64,000 nucleotides of DNA, from NCBI GenBank assembly GCA_036346405.1, contig CM070548.1:68605739-68669738 (forward strand). The letters run 5' to 3'. Made by a program: the position numbers and the translations under genes. This document shows, in pieces, positions 1 through 12,099 of this stretch (within the stretch, counting starts at the first letter, position 1; the number at the start of each line of letters is the position of its first letter). The notes under the pieces are model-generated. The model saw only the letters and a list, made by a program, of their open reading frames with translations. It made no database searches and had not been told where the DNA came from. Source of the DNA: Phyllostachys edulis (taxonomy: Eukaryota; Streptophyta; Magnoliopsida; Poales; Poaceae).

Positions 1-1046
1 GTGTTAATTATGAGTTGGTTGGTGGGTATGTTTTAATAAAATCTGTGTGTGTGGTGTTGGGAGGGAGCATTGGCACCCGGTTAGAACATCTAATGTGTCT
101 TGTCCCGTGGGTTCTTGGCTCGTAATTAGCATCGCCCATTGGAAATGTCTCAGAGACTTAGCCGTCTGCAAGCACACCAAAGGTAGTGTGCCTAAAGGAA
201 AGGCGATGCAGGCGTGTGGGTACATTGGTACACCCTATGAGGATAAAACTATTCAATAGCCTCGCCCTAGGTTATGGACATGCTTGGTAAGGTCGTTCAA
301 GACTAGTCTCAACCTTTTAATTAAAACTTGATGGGTTGGTATGAACGGGAGTCCATGTTATTGTTGTGGTGACTAAGGGTTAGTCACTTCGTGTTTGTTC
401 TTGTTGTTGTTATTATGTTATTATCGCGTTGTATTTCAACAATTAAAAATGCTTTATCAAATTGCCTTCAATCTATTATGTTATTGCAAATGAAACTTGC
501 TTTGTGCTAAAATGAGTCCAAAGCCTCATCCACTTAAATAAAGCTTGCATGTAGCTAAATTATAGTTCTGTTATCTTACACGTCAGTCTTGCGAGTACAA
601 TAAACAAGTTATTGTACTCATTTGCTTTGCTTAACAAATTTGTTGCAGAGGACGGAGGTGAGCTCCAAGAGCCTTACTTCTGTGCCACGTGTTGCGCTTT
701 TTCTTGACGACTAGCTTGGCGGTCGGTCACGATGCCTAGGGTTAAGGCACACTTGATTGGCTTTGTGTTATAGCCATCTTTATGGCACTTTTGCTTCATT
801 GTTATCTTTTTATTTGTTGCTTTTTGGCCTAAGGGCCTCTCTTTGTAATAGCTATTCCATTTTAATATTAACTTCGGTTTGTTGCTTATGTACTATGTGT
901 TGTATGGAATTGATATACTCTTTTGTTGTGAGGTATGTATCTTGCATTCGGGAGTATACATTTCTCGAGACCGGTTTATTTGGTTGATAATACTAGGGTC
1001 AATTGGATGACTAAGTATTATGAGCCTAATAAACATCGGGTCTCTG
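1..1046 (+). repeat. 3' part of a long LTR (family L, copy A), cut by window edge
   Basis: This stretch matches, in the same orientation, the last kilobase of two other long LTR copies at 32660-33712 and 58460-59511. Shared landmarks are the run around GGAAAGGCGATGCAGG, the CTTGGCGGTCGGTC block, and the final GAGCCTAATAAAC just before the LTR end. The expected terminal TCTCACA reads TCTCTGA here, so the exact end near 1046 is approximate. No primer-binding site follows it, so it is a solo or truncated LTR rather than the 5' LTR of a full element. Confidence 0.75.
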
Positions 1047-2258
1047 AGCCAACAATGGAAGTTGTGGTTCAAAGAACTCAAAGATTTCTTCGCCGAGGGT
1101 CCAAGCTTCAAGTCTGAACCAGTTGACACGAGAAGTATTTTGAGAACCTCATTGACTGAGGTCTTTTGTGATGGTAATGAGTGATGTGAGGGTAATGATC
1201 CGATTGCCAACGACATGCTAATGTGGAACATGTTACTACCGATTAACTAGTCACTTTCCTAATGATCTCACCATTTCATGGTTAATGTATCACTATCTTT
1301 TCATCACCGAATCTTTGAAAGTACGTGTATCGATGGGAACCTTTGGTTACGTACATCAAGATGGCATGAATGTAGTAGATTTGTAAGCCATTAGTCGCAC
1401 AATGAGTTCAAAGATTTGTAACGTTACTTTGATCAACTTTGTCTTGGCATTGCATGCATTGAAGTGCTCTACCATATACAAATTCGATTAATGGTTCTTA
1501 CAAACTCTCGTGAAGCGACTAATTGAATGTAGAACGACCAAATTGGGGGCATGTCATTTATTGTCTTATGCTAAGAAAATCAAGAACATCCATATGTTAG
1601 TACTATATTATCAATTAAGTAGTAGCTCTCAACACGAAGATTATGATCCAAACGATACACGAACTATATCATTTGGAGGGCATAATGTCAATGGATCAGC
1701 AATCGATGATGGAGATATGGGTGTCTTTCGTGATAGTATTGCTACTTCTTTAATGGCGCAAGAGGGTAAATAGATTACATTAATATGATATATACATGTT
1801 GCGGTGACAAGATAATTGCATCATATATGATTAAATATTATTTTTCTTATGTTATTTTGTTTGGTTGGTGATATTGGCCTTTCTATATTAATTTCTTCCG
1901 TTAAGCAATGTCCAAAATAAATACACGCATGCACTACGACGATATCCATTTTGTTTCATATGTACAAATGCATGTATCGTCATATTTTCATATCCCATGA
2001 AAAAAATCAGTTTAAATACATGCTTAAAAAGGTCCTTTAAACCCTTAAGGGCATTTCAGACCTTTCATCCTTCACACACAACTCAATAAACCAATATCCT
2101 ACAAAAAGTCTGACTACCAAACAACAAAGTTTGGCTTAAAAGCTTAGAGGCTTATAAGCTGATTAAGCCAAAAGGCTGGCTTTAAGCTATAAGCCAAAAA
2201 GCCTAAGCCTAAACAAAGAGGGCCTACATTCTACAGTTTATACACACACAGAAAAGCA
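1047..2258. other. Unclassified sequence with one short ORF and a PIF-like terminus
   Basis: I recognise no gene here. A plus-strand ORF at 1510-1773 (87 codons, acidic C-terminal half rich in D and N) ends in a stop before an AT-rich stretch, and I cannot assign it to a family. Around 1047-1140 a plus-strand frame containing WFKELKDFFAEGPSF could be a coding remnant. From about 2100 to 2224 the sequence is built of AAGCCTAAGC-like repeats and ends in AAACAAAGAGGGCC. This resembles the terminus of PIF/Harbinger-like elements, such as the one ending at 39425. No partner terminus was found. Confidence 0.4.
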
Positions 2259-3006
2259 GGAATTTTTTTGCTGTATTGGCTCATTTTCACTCCATATTTA
2301 CAAGAGTGACTGTCGCCGGATTTTATTTGCACAAATGACCTCGCTCGATGGTGGCCGTGGCAATGGCTCTCCCGCCTACCACCGCTCTCTCTGCTGCAGA
2401 CACCAACGTGTGTGGTGGGTTGGCTTCTCTCTCCTCCTGGCAAAATTAGGGTTACAGCAAATTAGGGTTTCAGTGCGATTTGAGCGATGTTTGTAGGAAT
2501 TTTAGAATATTGCAAGTGAGTTCAAAAATATATAAAATTTTATGTGGAGCCTCCTGACACAGTGTACTTACTTATATAAAATTTTCATAATTTTATTCAT
2601 TCTGAAATTTTCTCGCAATTTCATATAGGTGTACCGTTTTGTACGAATATGTAAATGTAGAAAATGAGCTCCAAAAATTATAAATTTTGTTTTGAAGGCT
2701 CTTCACGCAGTGGACTTGATTGTGTAGTATTTTTGACAATTTTGTATGTGCTCTGGAATTGTCCCGAAAATTAAGGATTTAGGTCACGAAAAATTGGATT
2801 TTAGGTTTCAAAGATTAGGGTTTTATGAATTCATGTGACTTGGATCGTATGGAAAAAAAAGTTGCATTGCAACTCCATTGGAGATGTCGATATACAATAT
2901 GGTTTAGAAATTTCATGTTACGCTTGGATCATTCATTTTCACATCGTCACGAAGTCCAATTTTTGTATGAGGTTCGGAGATTACAAATGTACTCGTGCTG
3001 ATAAAA
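2259..3006 (+). repeat. Left terminal region of MULE copy 1
   Basis: The stretch starts GGAATTTTTTTG and aligns with the terminal inverted repeats of the better preserved MULE at 25775-35685. The shared order is a GGAATTTT terminus, an ATATTTACAA block, two TTAGGGTT telobox-like motifs near 2445-2468, and a GTGGAGCCTC / TTTTCATAATTTTATTC module near 2545-2600. The last module is present a second time in degenerate form near 2660-2760. It is in the same orientation as the left repeat of copy 2, so this is the outer left end of the MULE that continues at 16446 after the hAT insertion. Confidence 0.65.
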
Positions 3007-3380
3007 TCTTTCGACCAGGGGCGGATCCAGTATAGGTACATGGGTGTACAGATGTACACCCAAAATTTTTAGAGAAAAACCCAGTATTTATGAGGTATAT
3101 TGAGTATATATACTAGTAAGTATACTGAAAATACGTTTTCAACTATGCCTCGCGACCGCATCCCGATCGCAATTCATCGATTCAAATTTCTGACCATCCC
3201 ACGCCACGGTGACTGACCCCACTACGGCCCATCTCCAAGCATCGCGAGTCGCGACCAAACAAAATTTGGCAAATTTCTGCTGCGTGCCCCAACCCTGTCT
3301 GCGATCAAGACTCCCCACTCCCGTGTCGTCGAGAGCCAGCAAACCCTATCCAGCTATCCCTTCCTCCCCTTTCTCGCTTT

Positions 3381-3851
3381 GTGGTGGCGGTGATTTGCAA
3401 GGATCTTGTGGCGGCGACGAGGTGGCGAAACAGAGGGCGGGGTGGCCGAGCCAAGCCGGGATGGAGGGTGCGGTGTGAAGCTGTGGGTGAGGAAGGGAAT
3501 CCTGTGGTGTCTTGTGAGGCCGAGGCTGAGGCCGAGCAGGAGCAGCCACTAGCGCAAGGAGCGGCGGTGGCACACGGCGAGGTCAAGGTGAGCTCCTCTG
3601 CTAGTTTATTGCCTCATCTTGTCTCGCGGCCTCCTCCTACTCGAGCCAGCTCCCCAGTCCCCAGGGGCCAGGTTGACGGTGCTCGCCTCCCACGACTGAT
3701 CATCCTTCGTCGCCACCGCCGTAGTGATGCCATGATGGGAAGAGCTGAACAGGGGTCAGGGGAAGCCAGGAAGGCCCGAGGGCGGCACCGTCGACGCCGA
3801 AGCGGGGATGGATTGGACTGGATGCCTCCCCAGAATCTAGATCGGCATTGA
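3381..3851 (+). pseudogene. GC-rich exon-like ORF inside hAT copy 1
   Basis: This 156-codon frame is rich in R, A, G and P and has no domain I recognise. The reason to report it is conservation. The hAT copy at 40748-42160, read on its minus strand, keeps the same frame over the segments GNPVVSC, QPLAQGAAVA, GEVKVSS and SRPPPTRASSPVPRGQVD. A sequence AAGGTGAGC at about 3587 is a good splice donor, so the ORF track may read through an intron after GEVK. It may be the 5' exon of a former hAT transposase gene or a captured host exon. Function is unknown. Confidence 0.4.
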
Positions 3852-4216
3852 TTGAGTGATTGGCTCCTTAGTTAGTTAGTTGAGGTAGTTTTTGTATACA
3901 TCTTCAATAACATTTAACCCATACTGCTTTGAAGGGGTTGCAATAAATATATCCAATACCTGAAATTGTCTGTGAGTAACTGAGTACTTCAGTTCTTTGT
4001 TTTTATTTTGGGTTCTGAGGTCATGAGAGCACTTCAATTGTCTTTCCCTGTGATTCTGTCATTGTGCTTGATGTGTCTTCGGTATCCTGCCATATTTGTG
4101 AAAATAAATTGAAAATGCAGAATCTAATCCTGGTAATACAGTGCACTTTTTTGCTTATGATTATGTGATATATTATAAACAAGTGATTCTGTGCTTTTGA
4201 GTTATGAAATGCAGTT

Positions 4217-4850
4217 TGACGAGGATTAAAACCTCTATATATTAATTTAAATACATAGAAAGACCATACGTCTCCATGGTCGTAACCCATAAAACTAGCG
4301 ACCCCACTGGTCGTAAGTATTTCAGAGGTTACACGATGGGTATCCTGGTCGGACTAGGTTCCGACCAGGTGGCTGCTCGGAAATATTATGAACAGGTACC
4401 AATAACCGTATGATGAATGGAACACGTGCTAAACATCCCATAACTTACGATGACATACAAGACTCTGACGATAAATCACCTTGCGGTTAAATGTCTCACA
4501 AATACTTAACCGCAAGGCACTTAGCACATTATTAACTACCTTGAACCTCCAATCAGTTGTAACGTTTCATCAGAGACGTCTTCTCCAGGGGTAACTGCCG
4601 TCCCTTCGGGAGTTATTTAATGGTGAAGCGCAGAAGACGAGGGGAGGACACAGCAGACAACAGCAAAGAACAGAAGGCAACACAGAAGCCAAAGCAGTAG
4701 TATTCAGTACATTCAGTGTAATTGGAGATAGTCCCTAGTCAAGTCTTGTAAACCCAGTTCATATAAATAAAGAGGCTTCATTCTCTTCAAGATACTCTAC
4801 GCCATTTTCCTCCTTTTATTTTCATAAGATCGGCGATTTGATCGCCGACA
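4217..4850 (+). repeat. 5' LTR of the Tat gypsy element
   Basis: It begins TGACGAGG, ends GATCGCCGACA, and is about 634 bp long. It matches 15370-15991 over its whole length. It contains the usual promoter-side sequence and an AATAAAGAGG stretch near 4765 that could act in 3' end formation. Confidence 0.93.
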
Positions 4851-4851
4851 A

Positions 4852-4870
4852 TTGGGCGCCGTCCGTGGGG
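4852..4870 (+). other. Primer-binding site of the gypsy element
   Basis: Directly after the LTR end comes TTGGGCGCCGTCCGTGGGG. This resembles the TGGCGCC-type primer-binding site that follows Tat LTRs in grasses. The extra G suggests a small insertion. Confidence 0.75.
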
Positions 4871-4948
4871 AAGAAGACGTAAGTTTTTCAAGAAACTTTT
4901 TTTTCAGACAAATCCTCACCCAAATTCCAAAGAATCGCCAATGCGAGT

Positions 4949-7010
4949 ATGCCCGGAGTTTGGGACGAGGAGAATTGTTTCGACTTGGCGGACTACGACC
5001 TCGACATGGAAGGATGCATTCGTGCCATGGAGGAAAATGGCGATCATCCTCATCTTCCTCCTCCGCGGCTCGATATCGCCGCGATAGCGAGATCATTGGA
5101 TGGACGAGGATGCGCCATTACGATGCGCGAATCAGAGGAACCCACCATTCCGATCAGTTTGGAATGTCAGGGGATCTCTTCAAGCCCGGCCTTCCCGACC
5201 GGCAAAACAGGTGAAGAAATTTCAACACCTTCACTCGAGAATCTCTATACCCTCGATGAAATTATGGCTGAAAGATACTCTCCCACAACTTCTGACGATT
5301 CCAGGAGTCAACCGACATCTGGTAACGGTGTCGATGAAGCCACCACTGGTCATAAACCACGTGGGGATAATCACGCTCAGCATGCGATCGGCAGTACGCC
5401 GAATCAGGTTGAGGAAACCTCAGGGGGTGCTCATCTCCGACCGCTCTCCGTCGTGGAAACTTCTGGCAGAAGCCCTGATAAGCTCTCCATTAGTTACGAT
5501 GGAAGCTCATCGGAAGATCAATGCTGGAGGCACGAGGTCAACGCGATCGGAGATGAGAATCAAGATGCCTTGTACGGTCCTACACTCTCTACCACGCCAT
5601 CACGTGTTATTAGAGATGATCCGGACCGTCAAGCACCAACTGCCGGAGGCCAAGGAACCGTCGATGTCCATCAACTAATTCACTCGCACCGCCCACCTAG
5701 AATAGTTGATAGGCGATCAAACCGAGGGTCGGGTGAGGGTTCAGTTTGCGTACACCTACTACCACCGAACCTCCGAGACCTTGATAGAATCAGACAAAAC
5801 TTGCAACGCGTTCAAGATATATTAAATAATTACGATCACGCTTTAGCGAAACTCGTGTTTTGTACGGCTTGTAGGCGGTATCCGAAATTCTCCGGCCAGA
5901 CCATGCAACAGTCTTCGAGGCATATCGGGAACAAAGGGTTTCAGGAGTCAAACTATGACCTCATCTCAACGTTCCTCCTCGGTAGGGGACAAGATGGTCA
6001 TACTGGAGCAATCGATGCCAAGGCTTTTCGACGATTCGACCAAGGAGTCATGAGGAGAAGGTTATTTCACGAAGCCACTCCCCATCACGCCGAGAAGAAC
6101 CATCGCTCGGACCGGACGATCTTCGCATCGTCTCAATCAATAAGCGATGCGAGACATCATACCAATGTCCACGACCGGATCGGCACACCGGAGTTCCAGC
6201 GTTCCAACCTTAGGAACCGGTCTCCGACCGATTACAATCCGGCACCTTCCCAGAGAAGGCGTCATGAATCAATCACAGGTTGTAGGGCTTTCTCTGCAGG
6301 GCTCCAAGCTATGCGTTGGCCTAACCGGTTCCGACCGGCCAATTTGGACAAGTTTAACGGAACTCAAAATCCGTTGGAATTTCTCCAAATCTATACCACC
6401 GCCATCAGAGCTGCTGGAGGCAACGAGAATGTGATAGCCAACTATTTACCCACCGTGCTCGAAGGATTCGCCTTGGCCGTGGTTGTTGAACCAACCGGCC
6501 GGAACAATCTATACTTGGGAGCAACTCTGTGACCTTCGATTGCAATTTCGAGCACGACGATCGCCTCGAAAGGAGGATGATCTCCACCGATTGGCAAGGC
6601 TCGATGAGACTCTCGCCAATACATCAAGAGGTTTAGCCAAGTTCGCAACTCTATTCCCGAGGTCGCAGAATCTTTTGTTATTCAGCCTTCAAAAGCAGTC
6701 GAGGAATCGGCGGTTTGCCACGGAGGACATAGCAATGAACCCCCAAGGACAACTGCTGAGCTTTTTGATATGGCCGACAAGTATGCCACCGCCAAATAAG
6801 CAATCGAGTGGTGCGGCTATTGATCGGAAAGACAAGATTCCTTAGCGGCTACCGACAAATCAGAGAAAAGAACAAGAAATCTCTCAAGAAAAAGAAGAAC
6901 CGCAGATCCGACGACAAGGAGGTCCTAGCTGCTCCGGATAAATTCATGAAGGGCAAAAGGACTACACCTCGGGGCAAAACGAAGCTCAATCGAAGGATTC
7001 CGTAAAAGAA
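4949..7010 (+). pseudogene. gag: gag of the Tat gypsy element, frameshifted
   Basis: The first frame (4949-6532, 527 codons) is acidic and serine-rich for about 450 residues. It then enters a clear Ty3/gypsy gag (retrotrans_gag) segment with AMRWPNRFRP, LDKFNG and FLQIYTTAIRAAGG. A frameshift around 6450-6530 moves the rest, including YTWEQLCD, into another frame (6483-6845), and the region after 6845 is lysine-rich and broken again. Gag would form the cytoplasmic particle that packages element RNA. The start ATG at 4949 is about 80 bases past the primer-binding site and is the first good ATG in frame. No intact CCHC knuckle was visible. Confidence 0.85.
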
Positions 7011-7379
7011 GAAGTGGTGTCCACTTCACCGTGACGTGGCATGATCTGCAAGTATGGCCAAGTTTGGCAAAAGAAATTGGAAGATTATTATGCAGGTGAT
7101 GGACCATTTCCCGCAATACTAGAACCCGGGGAAACGAGCTCCAAAAAGGACAAGGATGGCGACGAAGAGATGGAGTACCGGGATCCCCAACACACACCAA
7201 CATGATTTTTGGAGGATCTTCTTCATACGAATCAAGCGTCATCGAAGGCCGTGGGCGGAGATCAACCTCGTCGAATCCCTAACGCTATCAAGCCATCAAG
7301 TGGTCGGACATTGCAATTTCTTCAAACAAAGATGATTGCCCCATTCCTTCGACTTCGACCTGTAGGTTCCCTATTGTTG

Positions 7380-7745
7380 TTGAACCAACCATTAATAATT
7401 GTAGGGTTAATCGAGTCTTGGTAGATGGAGGTAGTTCTTTGAATATATTATTTTCGGAGCTTTAGAAGAAATGCACGGTCCCCATGTCAAAGGTGAAACC
7501 AGTGAAATATGCTTTTCACAAAGATAGTTCTGGCTCCACCGCTAAGCCGATAGGACAAGTTTCCTTACGTTACGTTCGGAAGGCGGATAACTTCCGAACG
7601 AAAAAATTTCGTTTGGCGTAGTAAACTTTGAATCAAGATACAACGGAATTCTTGGTCGATCGGCGTTAGCAAAATTCTTGATAGCCACGCATTACGGTTA
7701 TCAAAATTTGAAAATGGGGCCTAAAGGAGTCATCACTGTTCGGGT
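7380..7745 (+). pseudogene. pol: Retroviral-type aspartic protease segment of pol
   Basis: The plus-strand reading RVLVDGGSSLNILF lies near 7408-7450. In this lineage it is the protease active-site motif, with DGGS in place of the more common DTGAS. About 70 residues later comes YNGILGRSALAKFL, the conserved second half of the fold, and then the typical KMGPKGVITV. An in-frame stop follows the active site and another precedes the second motif. The protease would process the Gag-Pol polyprotein. Confidence 0.82.
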
Positions 7746-8189
7746 GATCGTAAAATGGCTTATGCATGTGATCGAAAATCCTTAGAATCGGTCGATGAAC
7801 TCCCGCTCGAGAGGCTAATTCATCGCCATGCAAAGCAAGCACACAAGACCGAAGATGACACCAAAACCCTCCGACTGCATAAAAGAGGTATACCTCGACA
7901 AAGGCACTTCTCCGGACGCTAAGTCGTTACCTAGACCAAGATATCGCCCACCCGCCGCAAGATTCCGCCTGAGCAAGGCTCGATCCTAAATAGGAAGAGT
8001 CGCTCGTCTCCTTCCTCCGAGCAAATCAGACGTATTCTTTGGCGGCGTCCGATATGCCCGAGTCCCCGAGGTGATCGAGCACAAGCTAGCTCTCCACCGA
8101 TAAAAACCGATCAAGCGTAAGCTGCGGCGTTTTGACTAATCGGAAGGAGGCAATCCAAAGAGATTGACAAGCTCCTCAAAGTTGGATTC

Positions 8190-9615
8190 ATTCGTGAAGT
8201 CAACCACCCTCGGTGGCTTGCTAATCTGTAATGGTTAAAAAGAATAATGGGAAATGGCGAATGTGTATTGACTTTACTGAGATCTTAATAAAGCTTGTCA
8301 GAAGGGCGATTTATTTTCCCTTCCACGCATTGATCAACTAGTAGATTCTACCTCGGGTGCGAATTACTAAGTTTTTAGATGCGTATTCGTGGTACCACCA
8401 GATTAGTATGTGTAAAAAGGATGAAGAGAAAACTTCCTTCATCACTCCATATGGCACTTATTGTTATGTTAAGATGCCGTTCGGTCTCAAAAACGCTGGT
8501 GCAACTTTTCAAAGGTTAATGCAAAAAACCTTTAGTCCGCAGATTGGTCGGAATTTAGAAAGCTTACGTTGATGATCTGGTCGTAAAGACCACCAACGCT
8601 AACAATGACATCTCTGACTTACAAGAAACTTTCAGCAACCTGAGAAGGCATAACCTCAAGTGAATCGGAAAAGTGTGTGTTCGGAGTTTCATTGAAAATT
8701 GCTTGGTTTCCTAGTCTCGGCTAGAGGTATCGGGTTTAATCCAAAGAAAGATAGCGACCATCGACGGATGCGACCTCGACCACCAAGAGGAAAGTCCAAA
8801 ACTAACCTACTGTATGTATGGCGCTAAGTCGTTTCATAGCAAGGTTAGGAAAAAGGGTTACCTTTCTTTAAGCTTCTCCTAAACATGGGAGTTTTGAATG
8901 GACTAGAGAGGCAAACGATGCCTTTGAAGAACGAAAAAAGTACCTTACAAGTGCCCCGGTTTTAGTCTCTCCAAGATCGGGAGAAACACTCGCTAATGTA
9001 TGTGGCAAAGAACTCCACAAACAAAGGAGGTGTAATTGGTCGTGGAAAGAGATAATATTCAACGACCAGCTTTATTACGTGGCGAGGTCTTACATGGACC
9101 AAAGGAAAGGTACCCACAGTACAAAAGTTGCTCTATGGTCTCCTTATGTCTTCAAGGAAGCTAAGGCATTACTTCGTGCCCACAAAGTGGTCGTACCAAC
9201 AGATATCCCTTGGTCAAGTCCTTGGAAACAGGAATCATCGTGACTAATAGCAAAATGGGCGGTTGAGCTAGGGCGTTCGACCACCATTTCATTTCACTTA
9301 ACAATGATAAAATCCCGTGCGAGAGCGTAATTCATTGCGAATGGACAAACCCTGAACCCACCCAAGGGCCCGTCTATGAGCACCACGAGGAGTGGACAAT
9401 GTACTTTGACGGTTCTTTGATGTTAAAAGGGTTTGGGTGGAGTGATCCCGATATCCCCATGGTGAACACATCAAGCACGCCATCCGGTTAAATTTTCCGC
9501 CACAAATAATATGGCGAGAATATGAAGGTTTATTGGCAGACTTGAGCACTCGCTCGCTCGGGATTCGCAGATTGTTAGTGAAAGCGATTCTCAACTAGTA
9601 GCTTAATCAAATAGG
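8190..9615 (+). pseudogene. pol: Reverse transcriptase and RNase H segment of pol
   Basis: Reverse transcriptase blocks are visible in order. They are KKNNGKWRMCIDFT (near 8235), FLDAYSWYHQI (near 8375), KTSFITPYGTYCY, MPFGLKNAGATFQRLMQK, and the catalytic YVDD at 8565-8576. RNase H follows from about 9390, with WTMYFDGS supplying the first catalytic Asp, the ATNNMA block corresponding to the usual NNxAEYE (its Glu lost through a shift), and SDSQLV near 9580. Many one- or two-base deletions break the frame, for example directly before YVDD. Together these domains would copy the element RNA into DNA. Confidence 0.9.
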
Positions 9616-10034
9616 GAAAGAGTATCGATGCTTAAGTACCAAGGTGTCATCTTATCTGGCGGAAGTACGAAAACTCAAAAGCACTTCTTCGGTTTCAGAT
9701 CCAACATATTCCTAGAAAGGAAAACTTTCGGCGGACCGGTTGGCACGGATGGCCTCCACAAGGTCAACCGTCCCGCCCGGAGTTTTTCTCGAGCAACTCG
9801 ATTCACCCTTGGTAGTCGAGCCTTCCGAGAACGTACATGATTCTTTACAGATCGAACAAACCGATCAAAAGGACATGGATGCTCCACGTGTCGTTGACGG
9901 TTGGCGCCATCACGATCAAGGTAGAGATTGATGACATCGATCTACAATTATCTTCAAAGATGACATAATTCCTAAGATGATGTAGAGGCCGATCATATAG
10001 CACTAAAAGCCAAATCATACACTCTAATTGAACG

Positions 10035-11108
10035 TACCTTGTACAAACGAGGATCTCATGGAGTGTTGATGAGATGCATATCTCAAACGGATGGCATTAA
10101 GTTGCTAACCAAAATCCATGAAGGAGTCTCAGGAGCACATCATTCCTACGTAACTCGGTCAGTAAAGCCTTCAGCAAGGATACTATCGCCATTGCGCCTT
10201 CATGATGCAAAAGAACTTGTGACGGCGCGTATAATGTCATTTATAGCAGATTAGTACATCACCAAGACAAGCCTTACAAACAATTCCTCTTTCTTGGCCT
10301 TTTGCAACCTGGGACTAGACATTCGGGACCTTTCCCAGAGCACCGGGGCTTCAATTTTTTCGTCATGATTGACACGTTTACAAAATGGATCGAGGCGAGC
10401 CGTTGTTAAAATAACAACCGAGGCCGCTAAGAGATTCCTAATGAAAAATATGATCACACGATTTGGTGTACCTAGTCGATAATCACGAATAATGCCACCC
10501 GATTCACTAGCAATCAATTTCAAGAATTCGTGATGAACTTGGTGTAAAGTTCATTTTGCTTCATTGCTCATCCACGAGCAACGGGCGATTGAGCGGCTAA
10601 TGGTATCATTATGCAAGAGATCAAACGCCGAGTATTCACCGCTTAATCAAACGGTCGAGCTTGGGTTCAAGAACTCCGCTCAGATATGGGCCGTTCGAAC
10701 CACAACCATCGTCGCGGACGGTGAAACACCATTCTTTTGGTTTACGGGCTGAAGCCATGCTTCCTCCGAACTCAAAATTGGTTTCGTCAATTGATCGCTT
10801 AACGAAAACGATCGAATGAACGAAGACTCGACGACGCCAATTTCTTGAAGAACGATTTAAACCAAGCCCTTGTACGATCAAGAAGCCTACCAACAAGCCA
10901 TGCGAAGGTACCATAGTCGAAGGTGCAACCTCGCGCCTTCTTGTCAGAGGTGATCCGTTCTCGAAAAATTCAGAGCTGTGCAAATCGCAATAAACTTTCC
11001 CCAAATGGGAAGGTCCTTACACCGTGGTCGGTTACCCGACCAGTTCCAGACGACCGCTATGTCCGATGGGCAAATTTTGTCAAGTTCTTGGAACATTGAT
11101 CAATTTGT
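10035..11108 (+). pseudogene. pol: Integrase segment of pol
   Basis: An H2C2-like zinc-binding part is present with LYKRGSHGVLMRC and HEGVSGAHH (10036-10150). The core begins near 10330 with GFNFFVMIDTFTKWIEA, which contains the first catalytic Asp. It continues through TEAAKRFLMKNMITRFGVP, and remnants of HPRANG and AIERL are split between frames near 10565-10600. The C-terminal PKWEGPYTVV lies near 11003-11030. Frameshifts and stops are frequent, so it is inactive. No chromodomain is seen, which fits Tat and not a chromovirus. Confidence 0.85.
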
Positions 11109-11109
11109 A

Positions 11110-12099
11110 AGTTCTATGTTTAATTATTGCTTTCATTTCTTTCAATTTCAATAAATTCATTTACTTTCTACAAATAATAATAAGTAACATTGCTTATATA
11201 TATATACCTATAGTCGGTCGATATGGTTGTCAATTTAAACCGTTAGAGAAGACAATTTTTTTCTCTAATATCCTTTCTAAAGGATCTCTATTACTCTCTG
11301 GCAACGATTTCTAAGTCGTACGCCATATTTGTCCTAGACGTGAGCATTTTACCACGCACGACAACATTCTTTTCTTCAAGAAATATATGAGTAATCGGAG
11401 CATTGTACAAATAACTTTCCATACTGAACGATATGCTTAAAGATTTTGGAGGTTATATTTCACTATTTCAAGATTCTGCTCGCTTCATATCCGCCATCGG
11501 TGGGACACTGAAAGCCTCCTAGTCGAAGTCTCTCCTTTTTCAAGACGTGGTCCCGCCTTAATGGAAGGAGCTTCCTAGCGACGGTCTTTTTTCTTACGAT
11601 CCTCGCTACTACTGGATAGAGAGTCCGAACACGTTTTGAAATATGATATATGAATTCAGATCTAAAGCATTCCTTGACTGCATTTTAGGATAATAGATAT
11701 GAACAAAGTTCACTTATAATATTTGTTTGATTCATTTTTGCATTTCTTTATGTTGCAATACAAGGTCTTTTATCCAACCATATATAACTTTTTTTTTGCT
11801 TGGTATTTCGATCATGGCAAACAAGGATCTCTAACTAAGCGAAGTCATAAGTGGTTCCACCACAATGATTTCCTAATGTTGGTACGATCGCTTTTGACTT
11901 CATATCGGTACATACCTTCAAAATTATGGTTTCAACTTTTTATTCTCTTTCTTGGCTACCGCTTGCATAGTAATGTTCTTCTACTATGAAGCAATGGGCT
12001 AGGAGGTATGTGAGAATTTATAAAATAGTCAAACAGATAAAACAAAGGCATTGTTAACTCGACATAAAAGGTAAGTCTTACACATATTCAATATTTTTA
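11110..12099. other. Non-coding spacer of the gypsy element
   Basis: Between the integrase end and the antisense gene I see no domain on either strand. The stretch is AT-rich with short ORFs only and fits the long untranslated 3' region usual in Tat elements. Confidence 0.6.
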
